Positions 1 through 8,349 of a stretch of 64,000 nt of DNA are shown here, one piece after another (the first letter of the stretch is position 1; every line of letters starts with the position of its first letter). A program made the translations under genes and the position numbers. The DNA is from Burkholderiales bacterium (GTDB lineage: Bacteria > Pseudomonadota > Gammaproteobacteria > Burkholderiales > Burkholderiaceae_C): NCBI GenBank assembly GCA_021414305.1, contig JAIOOS010000015.1:62001-126000 (forward strand), read 5' to 3'. The notes below the pieces were generated by a model that did not search any database, was not told the DNA's origin, and saw only the letters and a program-made list of their open reading frames with translations.

Positions 1-643
1 GAAGCTGAAGCGCCCGCTCGTCACGGTCTCCTGCCATGACGACCTGACAGCCAGCGACCTCATCGGCCGGTTCCTGATTCGCTCGGACGGGACACAGTGG
101 CAGGATGGGCCTTTGACGCGTGCGGTCCGCGAAGGCGCCATGTGCTACCTGGACGAAGTCGTCGAGGCGCGCCAGGACACCGTCGTCGTCTTGCATCCCC
201 TGACCGACCACCGTCGGATTCTTCCCATCGACAAGACCGGCGAACTCATCGAGGCTGCACCGGGCTTTCAACTGGTGGTGTCGTACAACCCCGGCTACCA
301 GCGCCTCACGAAGGACATGAAGCCGAGCACGAGACAGCGATTCGTCGCGTTCGACTTCACGTTCCCACCAGCCGAGCGCGAGGCCGCGATAGTGATGCAC
401 GAAGGCGGCGCCGAGCGCGGGATCTGCCAGGCGCTGGTTGCGCTGGGTCTCCGTTTGCGGGCGTTGCAGGACCGTGGCCTCGCGGAGGTGCCCAGCACAC
501 GCCTGCTCGTCGCGGCCGCGCGGCTCATCGCCAGTGGGGTCGATGTGCGGGACGCCTGCTACGCCGCCGTGGTCTCGCCCCTGTCGGACGACGCGACTCT
601 GGTGGCGGCGATGCGGGACCTTGTGGACGCGACCTTCGTCTGA
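1..643 (+). CDS. cbbQ: CbbQ, RubisCO activase AAA+ subunit (5' end cut by window)
   Basis: C-terminal part of a MoxR-class AAA+ ATPase of the CbbQ/NorQ/NirQ family; the reading frame enters the window at base 2, so the Walker A is outside. Visible are DDLTASDLIGRFLI, TQWQDGPLTRAVREGA, a Walker B-like CYLDEV, the HPLTDHRRILPIDKTGE stretch, sensor-like VVSYNPGYQ and the arginine-containing STRQRFVAFDF. These are hallmarks of CbbQ, which with CbbO forms a motor that removes inhibitory sugar phosphates from RubisCO. The stop lies 12 bases before cbbO, which has the matching partner function. NorQ of denitrifiers is the close alternative; the partner's length and form also fit NorD, so RubisCO genes should be sought just upstream. 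Confidence 0.88.
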   Translation, partial: KLKRPLVTVSCHDDLTASDLIGRFLIRSDGTQWQDGPLTRAVREGAMCYLDEVVEARQDTVVVLHPLTDHRRILPIDKTGELIEAAPGFQLVVSYNPGYQRLTKDMKPSTRQRFVAFDFTFPPAEREAAIVMHEGGAERGICQALVALGLRLRALQDRGLAEVPSTRLLVAAARLIASGVDVRDACYAAVVSPLSDDATLVAAMRDLVDATFV

Positions 644-655
644 GGCAGGACTGCC

Positions 656-2662
656 GTGGCCGAAGCAGAAGACGTACTGGCCGACGCGGCCCGGCACGCG
701 ACGATCTACTCTCGTGCGCTCTGGGCCCGGCACCGCAAGCGAACGACGACCGCTCCCGAGCTGAGGCTGCGCGACGTTGCCGAACGCCTCGACCTCCTGA
801 TCGCAGCGGTATTCGCGCGGAGTCTTCCGATTCGAACGGCGAACCCGCCTGCGCCAGCGACCTTTCTGACCAAGGTCTTCCTGCGACACGAGGGCCCGCG
901 AGTCAGCCAGGCTGTGCCGTCGACGGATGGGAGCCGCATCTGGCTTCCGGCACGTTCGACCGAGGCGGCCCCCCTGCAGCAGTTCCGGGTGCTCGCGTTG
1001 CAGCAGGCGATGCGCGCCCGACGAGGCAGTGCGTCGTACCAGGGAGCGTTGGAGAGCGAGCTGGAAAAGGGCATCTACTTGGTGTTCGAGGCCGATGCTG
1101 CGGACTGCGAACTCGTTCGGATGCTGCCCGGCATGCGGCAGCCGGTGGTAGCCGCACGACGCGCTGCCTTGCTCGCCCGGCCGGCGCTGGCCGTTTTCCC
1201 GCCCTCTCGGCAGGCCTTGGAAAGGCTCCTGCGCGAGAAATTGGCCAACGAGCACTTCGACGAAGCGCCAGCGAGCGCCGAGGCCTCGGCCCAACGCGCG
1301 CGCGACCTTGCTGCGAGGCTGCAGGTCGACGACGCTGCGGTCGCTTCAGGGAGCCTTCTGTTCAAGGACCTCTGGACGGGCGACTTGCGTTCGCCGGTGC
1401 GCGATGAGCTGACGAACGGCGGCGACACGCAGGCGGCGGAGAGGGCCGCCACGGACACGCCCCGAAGTGCCCGGATGAGCCGGCCCCCGGAAGTGCGTGA
1501 AGTGGCAGAAGACGAGGACGACAAGAAGCCGGGGGCGTGGATGGTGCAGACCGCCAAGCCGCACGAGCAGGTCGAAGACCCCGTCGGCATGCAGCGCCCC
1601 ACGGACCGGGATGCCGCAACGGCTTCCGAAGAGATGGCGGACGCACTGTCGGAGCTGCCGGAGGCGCGGCTCGTCCGCGCCCCAGGAAGACCGAAAGAAG
1701 TGTTTCTCTCAGAGGACGCGGTCAGCACTCGCCGGCGAAGCGCCAATACCGCGCCGACGCAAGGTGCCGAAACGGCGCTGCGCTATCCCGAGTGGGACTT
1801 TCGCGGCCAGAGCTATCGGGAAAACGCGGTGACGGTGCACGTTGCCGCTTGCGCAGAAGGTTCTCAGGCGTGGGTGGACCGGACGCTGCACGAGTACCGT
1901 TTCATGGTTGCGCTGGTACGGCGCAGGTTCGAGATGCTGAGCTCGGAACGAATGCGATTGCGCAAGCAACTGGAAGGCGACGAGATCGACGTGCAGGCCT
2001 ACATCGAGGCCTGCGCCGACTTCCGCGCCGGCTTGTCGATGTCTCAGGCGCTGTACCAGACCAGTCGCCAGCGGCGGCGCGACATGGCCATCCTGCTGCT
2101 TGTGGACGTCAGCGGGTCAACCGACGGGTGGATAGCCGCGCAAAAAAGGGTCATCGATGTGGAGCGGGAGGCGTTGCTCTTGGTGTCCATCGCATTGCAG
2201 GGAATGCGCGAGCCCTACTCGATCCTGTCGTTCTCCGGTGAAGGGCCGCACGGGGTCCAGCTTCGCTTGGTGAAGACCTTCGAAGAGGAGTTCGGCCCCC
2301 TCGTCTCCCGACGCATTGGCACACTCGAACCTCAGCACTACACCCGCGCAGGGGCTGCCATCCGGCACGCTACTTCGATGCTGATGGGGCAACCCGCTCG
2401 TCACCGGCTGCTCCTGATGCTCTCGGACGGAAAGCCAAACGACATCGACGCCTATGAAGGCCCCTATGGCGTCGAGGACACCCGACAAGCGGTGACCGAG
2501 GCGCGCCTCCAGGGAATCAACTCCTTTTGCCTCACTGTCGACAGGCAGGCAGCGAACTACCTTCCTGGAGTCTTCGGCACAGGTCAGTACGCGCTGCTGC
2601 CACGGCCGGAGCTGTTACCTACCGTCCTGTTGCAATGGATGAGACGACTGGTGCAAAGCTAG
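656..2662 (+). CDS. cbbO: CbbO/NorD-type VWA protein, RubisCO activase adaptor
   Basis: A 668-residue protein starting at GTG, with AGGCAGG just upstream, 12 bases after cbbQ. The C-terminal third is a von Willebrand factor A domain with an intact metal site: DVSGSTD near residue 485 and LSDGKPNDID near residue 585. In the family, CbbO binds both the CbbQ hexamer and RubisCO and couples ATP hydrolysis to activation of the carboxylase. The middle (about residues 250-390) is acidic, low complexity and probably a linker. It is shorter than CbbO proteins I remember (near 780 residues) and close to NorD in length, so a nitric oxide reductase activation role cannot be excluded without the upstream genes. 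Codons look less GC-rich at third positions than in the rest of the window. Confidence 0.83.
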   Translation: MAEAEDVLADAARHATIYSRALWARHRKRTTTAPELRLRDVAERLDLLIAAVFARSLPIRTANPPAPATFLTKVFLRHEGPRVSQAVPSTDGSRIWLPARSTEAAPLQQFRVLALQQAMRARRGSASYQGALESELEKGIYLVFEADAADCELVRMLPGMRQPVVAARRAALLARPALAVFPPSRQALERLLREKLANEHFDEAPASAEASAQRARDLAARLQVDDAAVASGSLLFKDLWTGDLRSPVRDELTNGGDTQAAERAATDTPRSARMSRPPEVREVAEDEDDKKPGAWMVQTAKPHEQVEDPVGMQRPTDRDAATASEEMADALSELPEARLVRAPGRPKEVFLSEDAVSTRRRSANTAPTQGAETALRYPEWDFRGQSYRENAVTVHVAACAEGSQAWVDRTLHEYRFMVALVRRRFEMLSSERMRLRKQLEGDEIDVQAYIEACADFRAGLSMSQALYQTSRQRRRDMAILLLVDVSGSTDGWIAAQKRVIDVEREALLLVSIALQGMREPYSILSFSGEGPHGVQLRLVKTFEEEFGPLVSRRIGTLEPQHYTRAGAAIRHATSMLMGQPARHRLLLMLSDGKPNDIDAYEGPYGVEDTRQAVTEARLQGINSFCLTVDRQAANYLPGVFGTGQYALLPRPELLPTVLLQWMRRLVQS

Positions 2663-2771
2663 CCCTGGATGGCCCACCCCAAGGACCGCCGACGCGGCTC
2701 GGCGTTCAGGGCTCACTCAACAGAAACTGTTCCCACTAGCGCGACCATTCCCATGGGCTGCTCACGCAGGC

Positions 2772-2894
2772 TCAGGCCAGTTCCTCGCCGTCGGATTTCC
2801 GCAGAAATCCGACGCGCTCGAGCAGCGCTTCGAGCTCCGCATTGAGCGCACCGGTCTGATCTAGGTTGGCTATCGTCGATATTTGTTCGATAGC
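2772..2894 (-). pseudogene. Truncated 3' end of an unidentified gene at the ssrA junction
   Basis: Open frame of 40 codons with no usable start codon; an in-frame TAA (2895-2897) lies six bases from the tmRNA 3' end. It reads as a convincing protein tail with heptad-like leucines, NAELEALLERVGFLRKSD, then a TGA. I could not assign a family. Its position, beginning right after the tmRNA CCA, suggests a gene cut off when DNA recombined into ssrA. It could equally be chance: it was not detected by homology, only by how protein-like it reads. Confidence 0.4.
2790..2813. repeat. Perfect 10-bp hairpin
   Basis: GTCGGATTTC and GAAATCCGAC form a perfect 10-base-pair stem around the 4-base loop CGCA. 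There is no T tract on either side, so it is a poor intrinsic terminator. It lies inside the truncated minus-strand frame, where it encodes VGFLRKSD. It may be a terminator-like or recombination structure at the junction between cbbO and ssrA. Confidence 0.6.
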
Positions 2895-2900
2895 TTATTC

Positions 2901-3271
2901 TGGTGGAGCTGGGGGGAATCGAACCCCCGTCCGAAAGCCATTGCCGGGCAGATCTACACGCTTAGCTGACTGATTTGGATTTAGGGATTCCGGTCGCGCA
3001 GCAGCACGCTACCGTTACCCCGAGTCACTTGATTTGATCCACTGCCGAATGACGCGGCAGCAGACGAGCCCATGTGTATGACTTCGCAGCCTTCGGGTTA
3101 CCCCTCAGACCCAGCCCATCGGCCAACTGTTGCGAAGCTCACCGGTTTTAAGCGGCGAGAGCGTACGTTTGATCGTTCGCAGTTACTTTGTTTCCAGTGG
3201 ATTTACGAGCGAACTGGTGCTCGGCGTGCACTGTTCCGACTCCGAACCCTCGTCGAAGCCAGGTCAGCCCC
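2901..3271 (-). ncRNA. ssrA: Transfer-messenger RNA (tmRNA)
   Basis: One-piece tmRNA of 371 bases. The 5' end on the minus strand is GGGGCTGACCTGGCTTCGAC and the 3' end carries the T arm GGTTCGATTCCCCCCAGC followed by an encoded CCA. The two ends pair as a 7-bp tRNA-like acceptor stem (one G-U). The tag frame begins at 3180 and reads ANDQTYALAA then TAA at 3150-3148, giving the usual ALAA degradation signal. tmRNA rescues ribosomes stalled on broken mRNAs, together with SmpB. Its 3' end is a frequent attachment site for integrases, which matters for the cbb genes on that side. Confidence 0.97.
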
Positions 3272-3280
3272 AGAACGGAT

Positions 3281-3307
3281 AGTTTAGGGCACCCTTGGGG
3301 ATCTCAA
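3281..3307 (-). promoter_or_regulatory. Candidate ssrA promoter
   Basis: On the minus strand TTGAGA (3307-3302) is followed after 15 bases by TAAACT (3286-3281), 9 bases before the tmRNA 5' end. The -35 match is good but the spacer is short and it overlaps the end of gph. This is pattern matching only. Confidence 0.35.
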
Positions 3308-3987
3308 GCGCGCCAGTCGAACAGCGCCAGGAGCTCGTCGGGACTGGCGATCAGGGCGTCGGCAGCCCAGGCCGTCGGCGGATCGCCTGCGCCGAGGTAG
3401 CCCCAGGCGGCGACGATCGTGCGCATCCCGGCCGCGCGGCCGGCCTCGACGTCGCGCTTGTCGTCGCCGACGTAGACGCAGGCCTCGGGCGCCACGCCCA
3501 GGCGCCTGGCGGCCTCGAGAAGGGGCTCGGGATGCGGCTTGGAGTGGGGAGTCGTGTCGCCGCAGACGAGGGTGCCCGCAACCTCGGCGAGGCCGAGCGC
3601 GGCGATCAGCGGGGCGGCGAACCGGGTCGCCTTGTTGGTGACGATGCCCCAGGCGATTCGCTCCTCGCCGAGCCGCCCCAGCAACGGCGTCACGTCGGCG
3701 AAGACGCGGGTCTCCTGCGTCATCCGCTGCTCGTAGCGACGCAGGAACTCGTCGCGCAGCGCGAGGTAGGTCTCGTCCCCGGGCGCGATGCCGAAGCCGG
3801 CGCCGACCATGCCGCGCGCGCCCGAGCCGACCATCGCCCGAAGCTTCGCGTACTCCACCGGCGCCAGGCCGCGCTCGCGGCGCATGTCGTTGCAGGCGCC
3901 GGCGAGGTCGGGAGCGCTGTCGATCAGCGTGCCGTCGAGGTCGAACAGGATCGCGGCCGGGCGCTTTCCCGGAGCGCCGGGGCTCAT
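3304..3987 (-). CDS. gph: Phosphoglycolate phosphatase (HAD superfamily)
   Basis: 227 residues. The N-terminal HAD nucleophile motif FDLDGTLID places the catalytic aspartates at 16 and 18; TNKATRF (motif II region) and [16 protein letters not shown] (motif IV) follow, with a helical cap between. The enzyme hydrolyses 2-phosphoglycolate made by RubisCO oxygenation or DNA repair. The start is the ATG at 3987 that overlaps the ubiG stop by 4 bases (ATGA); a longer upstream frame exists but runs inside ubiG. The same gene is called cbbZ in autotrophs, but here it sits in the conserved ubiG-gph pair, not in a cbb operon. Confidence 0.93.
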   Translation of the reverse strand: MSPGAPGKRPAAILFDLDGTLIDSAPDLAGACNDMRRERGLAPVEYAKLRAMVGSGARGMVGAGFGIAPGDETYLALRDEFLRRYEQRMTQETRVFADVTPLLGRLGEERIAWGIVTNKATRFAAPLIAALGLAEVAGTLVCGDTTPHSKPHPEPLLEAARRLGVAPEACVYVGDDKRDVEAGRAAGMRTIVAAWGYLGAGDPPTAWAADALIASPDELLALFDWRA

Positions 3988-4685
3988 GCCAGCTTGCGGC
4001 AGGCGACGAGGTAGTTGACGCTCGTGTCGCCTGAGAGCCGGTAGCGCCGGCTCAGCGGGTTGTATTCCATGCCCCGGGTCGAACCGACGTCCAGACCGGC
4101 GCCGCGACACCAGCTGGCGAGTTCGCTCGGGCGAATGAACTTCGCGTACTCGTGCGTGCCCTTCGGCAGCAGCTTCAGCACGTGCTCGGCGCCGACGATG
4201 GCGAAGGCGAAGGCCTTGGGGTTGCGGTTGATCGTCGAGAAGAAGGCCCAGCCGCCGGGCTTGAGGAGGCGACCGCAGGCGGCGACGATCGAGGACGGGT
4301 CGGGCACGTGCTCGAGCATCTCCATGCAGGTCACCACGTCGAACGTCTCCGGCCGCTCGGCGGCCAGCGCTTCGACCGCGACCTCGCGGTACTCGATTCG
4401 TGGCGTGGCGGCCTCGATCGCGTGCAGCTGCGCCACGCGCAGTGCCTTGGTCGCGAGGTCGATGCCGAGAACCTCAGCGCCGCGCCGCGCCATCGCGTCG
4501 GCGAGGATGCCGCCGCCGCAGCCCACGTCGACCACCCGCTTGCCGTCGAGCGCGGCCAACCCGTCGATCCAGTCGAGGCGCAGCGGATTGATCTCGTGCA
4601 GCGGCCGGAAGTCGCTGTCCTTGTCCCACCAGCGATGCGCGAGCTCGCTGAACTTGGCCAGCTCATGAGGGTCGGCGTTGATCAT
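3984..4685 (-). CDS. ubiG: Ubiquinone biosynthesis O-methyltransferase
   Basis: 233-residue class I SAM methyltransferase. The glycine-rich SAM motif [10 protein letters not shown] is at residues 51-60, with the acidic IDLA later, and the N-terminus ([15 protein letters not shown]) is typical of UbiG. It performs both O-methylations of the ubiquinone ring. The ATG at 4685 was chosen because [12 protein letters not shown] is the family N-terminus; an in-frame ATG 30 bases upstream lies inside the neighbouring terminator. It is first in a two-gene unit with gph. Confidence 0.95.
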   Translation of the reverse strand: MINADPHELAKFSELAHRWWDKDSDFRPLHEINPLRLDWIDGLAALDGKRVVDVGCGGGILADAMARRGAEVLGIDLATKALRVAQLHAIEAATPRIEYREVAVEALAAERPETFDVVTCMEMLEHVPDPSSIVAACGRLLKPGGWAFFSTINRNPKAFAFAIVGAEHVLKLLPKGTHEYAKFIRPSELASWCRGAGLDVGSTRGMEYNPLSRRYRLSGDTSVNYLVACRKLA

Positions 4686-4717
4686 CGGGTCGATGTTAGT
4701 TGGGCGAAGCCACAAAA

Positions 4718-4745
4718 GAAAAAGCCCCGCATCGCGGGGCTTTTC
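4718..4745 (-). terminator. Rho-independent terminator of the OmpA-family gene
   Basis: AAAAGCCCCGC and GCGGGGCTTTT pair around ATC, an 11-bp stem if the A/T pairs are counted. Read on the minus strand it is followed by TTTTTCTTTTG, a good T tract, directly after the porin stop codon. Confidence 0.88.
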
Positions 4746-4760
4746 ATACCAGCGGAGCGT

Positions 4761-5432
4761 TTACTTGGCGCGGGTACCGACCACTTCGATTTCCACGCGA
4801 CGGTTCTTCGCGCGGCCTTCGGCGGTCTTGTTGTCGGCGACCGGCTGCTTCTCGCCCTTGCCTTCGGTGTAGACGCGGTTCTTCTCGACGCCCTTGCTCG
4901 TCAGGTAACCCTTGACGGCTTCGGAACGGCGGACCGACAGGCTCTGGTTGTAGGCGTCGCCACCGACCGAGTCGGTGTGACCGACGGCGATGATGACTTC
5001 CAGGTTCAGGCCGCTCATCTTGCTGACGAGGTCGTCGAGCTTGGCCTTGCCTTCGGGCTTGAGAACGGCCTTGTCGAAGTCGAAGAAGGCGTCGGCGGCG
5101 AAGGTGACCTTCTCGCTGGTCGGCGCGGCGACGACGGCGGGAGCCGCGGCGGGCGCGGGAGCCGGAGCCGGAGCCGGACGGGGAGCCGGGGCCGGGGCCG
5201 GGGCCGGGGCCGGAGCAGCAGGAGCGGCCGGAACAGGCACGCCGTCGCAGCCTTGCAGGCCGGTGGCGGGCGTCCAGACGCCATCACGCCAGCACAGCTC
5301 GTTCGTGCCGTTCTTCCAGGGAAGGCCGGTGCCGCTCACCCAGTTGTCGACCGTCTGGGCATAGACGCCAGCGGTCGAAAACGCCAGAGCAGCGGTTGCA
5401 AAGAGCGACGCCACCTTGTTCAGTTTCTTCAT
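4761..5432 (-). CDS. OmpA-family outer membrane protein with Ala-Pro linker
   Basis: 223 residues. A signal peptide (MKKLNKVASLFATAALAF, cleavage near VYA-Q at residue 25) precedes a short region with two cysteines (NELCWRDGVWTPATGLQGC), then an Ala-Pro-rich linker at roughly residues 65-100, then an OmpA/MotB peptidoglycan-binding domain (FFDFDKAVLKPEG, GHTDSVGGDAYNQSLSVRR, NRRVEIEV). There is no 8-strand beta barrel, so it is a periplasmic anchor of the type found before gyrA in Burkholderiales. The start at 5432 has a strong AGGAG in CGAGAGGAGAACTC; the longer frame to 5507 has no support. A good terminator follows. Confidence 0.93.
   Translation of the reverse strand: MKKLNKVASLFATAALAFSTAGVYAQTVDNWVSGTGLPWKNGTNELCWRDGVWTPATGLQGCDGVPVPAAPAAPAPAPAPAPAPRPAPAPAPAPAAAPAVVAAPTSEKVTFAADAFFDFDKAVLKPEGKAKLDDLVSKMSGLNLEVIIAVGHTDSVGGDAYNQSLSVRRSEAVKGYLTSKGVEKNRVYTEGKGEKQPVADNKTAEGRAKNRRVEIEVVGTRAK
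5157..5222. repeat. Hexanucleotide GCCGGA/GCCGGG tandem tract
   Basis: Near-perfect tandem repeats of the unit GCCGGG or GCCGGA, about ten copies with interruptions at CGGGGA. On the minus strand it encodes the Ala-Pro repeats of the OmpA-family linker. Because the unit is six bases, slippage would change linker length by two residues without a frameshift. Confidence 0.85.
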
Positions 5433-5637
5433 GAGTTCTCCTCTCGAGGGAAAGCAATAGTGTTTTGCGTAAATCGTCCGATCCGGAATCGGAAACCACT
5501 GGCCCACCCCCGACCGAACGGGTGCCGACCACCGACCGAGTTATTGTGCCATAGGGTCTTCGTTCGGCCTGATTTTGCCCGGGTGCGATGCCTCGGGCGG
5601 GCCCGTTGTTGCGTCGCTGCTACAGCCCCCCGCAACT

Positions 5638-5643
5638 TAGAAT
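5638..5643 (+). promoter_or_regulatory. Candidate -10 element for gyrA
   Basis: TAGAAT matches five of six bases of the sigma-70 -10 consensus, 57 bases before the gyrA ATG. I see no good -35 at the right spacing. The 268-base region 5433-5700 between the divergent porin and gyrA must hold both promoters. Confidence 0.35.
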
Positions 5644-5700
5644 TGCCCTTCGCGCTCGGCTCTGCAGCGGGCGGAGCCTGCCAGCCTGCAAAGCGAGCCC

Positions 5701-8349
5701 ATGACCCAATTCGCCAAGGAAACGCTGCCCATCAGCCTCGAGGAGGAGATGCGCCGCTCGTACCTCGATTACGCGATGAGCGTGATCGTCGGCCGCGCCC
5801 TCCCCGATGCACGCGATGGCCTCAAACCGGTGCATCGGCGCGTGCTGTACGCGATGAGCGAGCTCAACAACGACTGGAACCGGCCGTACAAGAAGTCGGC
5901 CCGCATCGTCGGCGACGTCATCGGCAAGTACCACCCGCACGGCGACCAGTCGGTCTACGACACGCTGGTGCGGATGGCGCAGGACTTCTCGATGCGCCAC
6001 ATGCTGGTCGACGGCCAGGGCAACTTCGGCTCGGTCGACGGCGACAACGCCGCGGCGATGCGCTACACCGAGATCCGGCTGGCGAAGATCGCGCACGAGA
6101 TGCTCGCCGATCTCGACAAGGAAACGGTCGACTTCGGCCCGAACTACGACGGCAGCGAGTCGGAGCCGCTGGTCATGCCCTCGAAGCTGCCGAACCTGCT
6201 GGTCAACGGCGCCGGCGGGATCGCCGTCGGCATGGCGACCAACATTCCGCCCCACAACCTGAACGAGGTCGTCGACGCCTGCCAGCACCTGCTGAGGAAC
6301 CCGGAAGCCTCGATCGACGAGCTGATGGAGATCATCCCGGCGCCCGACTTCCCCACCGCGGCCATCATCCATGGCCTGGGCGGCGTGCGCGAGGGCTACC
6401 GCACCGGCCGCGGCCGCGTGGTGATGCGCGCCAAGTGCCACTTCGAGGACATCGACAAGGGCCAGCGCCAGGCGATCATCGTCGACGAGATCCCCTACCA
6501 GGTGAACAAGAAGAACCTGCTCGAGCGCATGGCCGAGCTGGTTCACGAGAAGAAGCTCGAGGGCATCAGCCACATCCAGGACGAGAGCGACAAGTCGGGC
6601 ATGCGCGTGGTGATCGAACTCAAGCGCGGCGAGGTGCCGGAGGTCGTGCTCAACAACCTCTACAAGCAGACCCAGCTGCAGGACTCGTTCGGCATCAACA
6701 TGGTCGCGCTGATCGACGGCCAGCCGAAGCTCTGCAACCTCAAGGACCTGATCTCGATCTTCCTCGAGCACCGGCGCGAGGTCGTGACCCGGCGCACGGT
6801 GTTCGCCCTGCGCAAGGCGCGCGAGCGCGGCCACGTGCTCGAGGGCCTGGCGGTGGCGCTGGCCAACATCGACGAGTTCATCGAGACGATCAAGACCTCG
6901 CCCACGCCGCCGGTCGCCAAGAGCGCGCTGATGAGCAAGAGCTGGGACTCCTCGATGGTGCGCGAGATGCTCGCCCGCGTGGGCGACCAGACCGTCGGCG
7001 GCCGCGACGCCTACCGGCCCGACGGCCTCTCGCCCAACTTCGGCCTGCAGGCCGACGGCCTCTACCGCCTCTCCGACGACCAGGCCTCCGAGATCCTGCA
7101 GATGCGCCTGCAGCGCCTCACCGGGCTCGAGCAGGACAAGATCATCGGCGAGTACAAGGAAGTGATGGCCGAGATCGCCGACCTGCTCGGCATCCTGGCG
7201 ACGCCGGCACGCGTGACGACCATCATCGGCGACGAGCTCGCGGCGCTGAAGCAGGAGTTCGGCCAGACCAAGCTCGGCGCCCGGCGCAGCGTGATCGAGA
7301 AGAACGCCACCGAGCTCGAGACCGAGGACCTGATCACCCCGACCGACGTGGTGGTCACGCTCTCGCACACCGGCTACATCAAGAGCCAGGTGCTCTCGGA
7401 ATACCGGGCGCAGCGGCGCGGCGGCCGCGGCAAGCAGGCGACGCAGAACAAGGAAGACGACTGGGTCGAGCAGCTCTTCATCGCCAACACGCACGACTAC
7501 ATCCTCTGCTTCACGACGCTGGGCCGCGTCTACTGGCTCAAGGTCTGGGAAGTGCCGCAGGGCTCGCGCGGCTCGCGCGGCCGGCCGATCGTCAACATGT
7601 TCCCGCTGCAGCCCGGCGAGAAGGTCAACGTCGTGCTGCCGCTGACCGGCGGCTTTCGCACCTTCCCGGCCGATCACTTCATCTTCATGGCCACCGCACA
7701 GGGCGTGGTCAAGAAGACGCCGCTCGACGAATTCAGCAACCCGCGCAAGGCCGGCATCATCGCCGTCGACCTCGACGACGGCGACTACCTGATCGGCGCC
7801 GCCCTCACCGACGGCCTGCACGACGTCATGCTGTTCAGCGACGGCGGCAAGGCGGTGCGCTTCGACGAGAAGGACGTGCGCGCCGTCGGCCGCGGCGCCC
7901 GTGGCGTGCGCGGCATGGCGCTCGACACGACGCAGAGCGTGATCGCGATGCTGGTGGCCGACGACGAGACGCAGAGCGTGCTCACCGCCACCGAGAACGG
8001 CTACGGCAAGCGCACCTCGATCGTCGAGTACACCCGGCACGGCCGCGGCACCAAGGGAATGATCGCGATCCAGCAATCCGAGCGCAACGGCAAGGTCGTC
8101 GCCGCGACGCTGGTCCGGCCCGACGACGAGATCATGCTCATCACCGACAGCGGCGTGCTGGTGCGCACGCGCGTCGCCGAGATCCGCGAGCTCGGCCGGG
8201 CGACCCAGGGCGTGACCCTGATCGCACTCGACGACGGCGCCCGGCTGATCGGCCTGCAGCGCATCGTCGAGAACGATGCCGCAGAAGAACCCGGAGCCGA
8301 TGCGGAAGGCAACGGCGAAGCATCCCAACCCGAAGGAGAAGGCGAATGA
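5701..8349 (+). CDS. gyrA: DNA gyrase subunit A
   Basis: 882 residues. The breakage-reunion domain is intact with active-site Arg121-Tyr122 ([10 protein letters not shown]). The C-terminal beta-pinwheel carries the GyrA box QRRGGRGKQ, which separates it from ParC. It forms A2B2 with GyrB to introduce negative supercoils. Numbering matches E. coli through the quinolone region: Gly81, Asp82, Gln83, Ser84, Val85, Tyr86, Asp87, so the usual Ser83 is Gln. The tail is acidic. It overlaps the next gene by 4 bases (ATGA). Unlike the Burkholderia arrangement I recall, serC does not follow. Confidence 0.98.
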   Translation: MTQFAKETLPISLEEEMRRSYLDYAMSVIVGRALPDARDGLKPVHRRVLYAMSELNNDWNRPYKKSARIVGDVIGKYHPHGDQSVYDTLVRMAQDFSMRHMLVDGQGNFGSVDGDNAAAMRYTEIRLAKIAHEMLADLDKETVDFGPNYDGSESEPLVMPSKLPNLLVNGAGGIAVGMATNIPPHNLNEVVDACQHLLRNPEASIDELMEIIPAPDFPTAAIIHGLGGVREGYRTGRGRVVMRAKCHFEDIDKGQRQAIIVDEIPYQVNKKNLLERMAELVHEKKLEGISHIQDESDKSGMRVVIELKRGEVPEVVLNNLYKQTQLQDSFGINMVALIDGQPKLCNLKDLISIFLEHRREVVTRRTVFALRKARERGHVLEGLAVALANIDEFIETIKTSPTPPVAKSALMSKSWDSSMVREMLARVGDQTVGGRDAYRPDGLSPNFGLQADGLYRLSDDQASEILQMRLQRLTGLEQDKIIGEYKEVMAEIADLLGILATPARVTTIIGDELAALKQEFGQTKLGARRSVIEKNATELETEDLITPTDVVVTLSHTGYIKSQVLSEYRAQRRGGRGKQATQNKEDDWVEQLFIANTHDYILCFTTLGRVYWLKVWEVPQGSRGSRGRPIVNMFPLQPGEKVNVVLPLTGGFRTFPADHFIFMATAQGVVKKTPLDEFSNPRKAGIIAVDLDDGDYLIGAALTDGLHDVMLFSDGGKAVRFDEKDVRAVGRGARGVRGMALDTTQSVIAMLVADDETQSVLTATENGYGKRTSIVEYTRHGRGTKGMIAIQQSERNGKVVAATLVRPDDEIMLITDSGVLVRTRVAEIRELGRATQGVTLIALDDGARLIGLQRIVENDAAEEPGADAEGNGEASQPEGEGE

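Noticed and set aside
97..1407. Long plus-strand frame overlapping cbbQ and cbbO
   Set aside because: Arg/Gly/Pro-rich low-complexity product in another frame over two well-supported genes; a GC-bias shadow.
2663..2771. Repeated TTCCCA motifs downstream of cbbO as a possible insertion-sequence end
   Set aside because: Only short motifs; no inverted partner, target duplication or transposase was found.
3072..3400. Short plus-strand frames across ssrA
   Set aside because: They lie on the antisense of the tmRNA and have no coding features.
4152..8345. Very long plus-strand open frame across ubiG, ompA and gyrA
   Set aside because: Only the end (from 8346) is a real gene. The rest is a frame kept open by high GC3 and reads as low-complexity shadow of gyrA.
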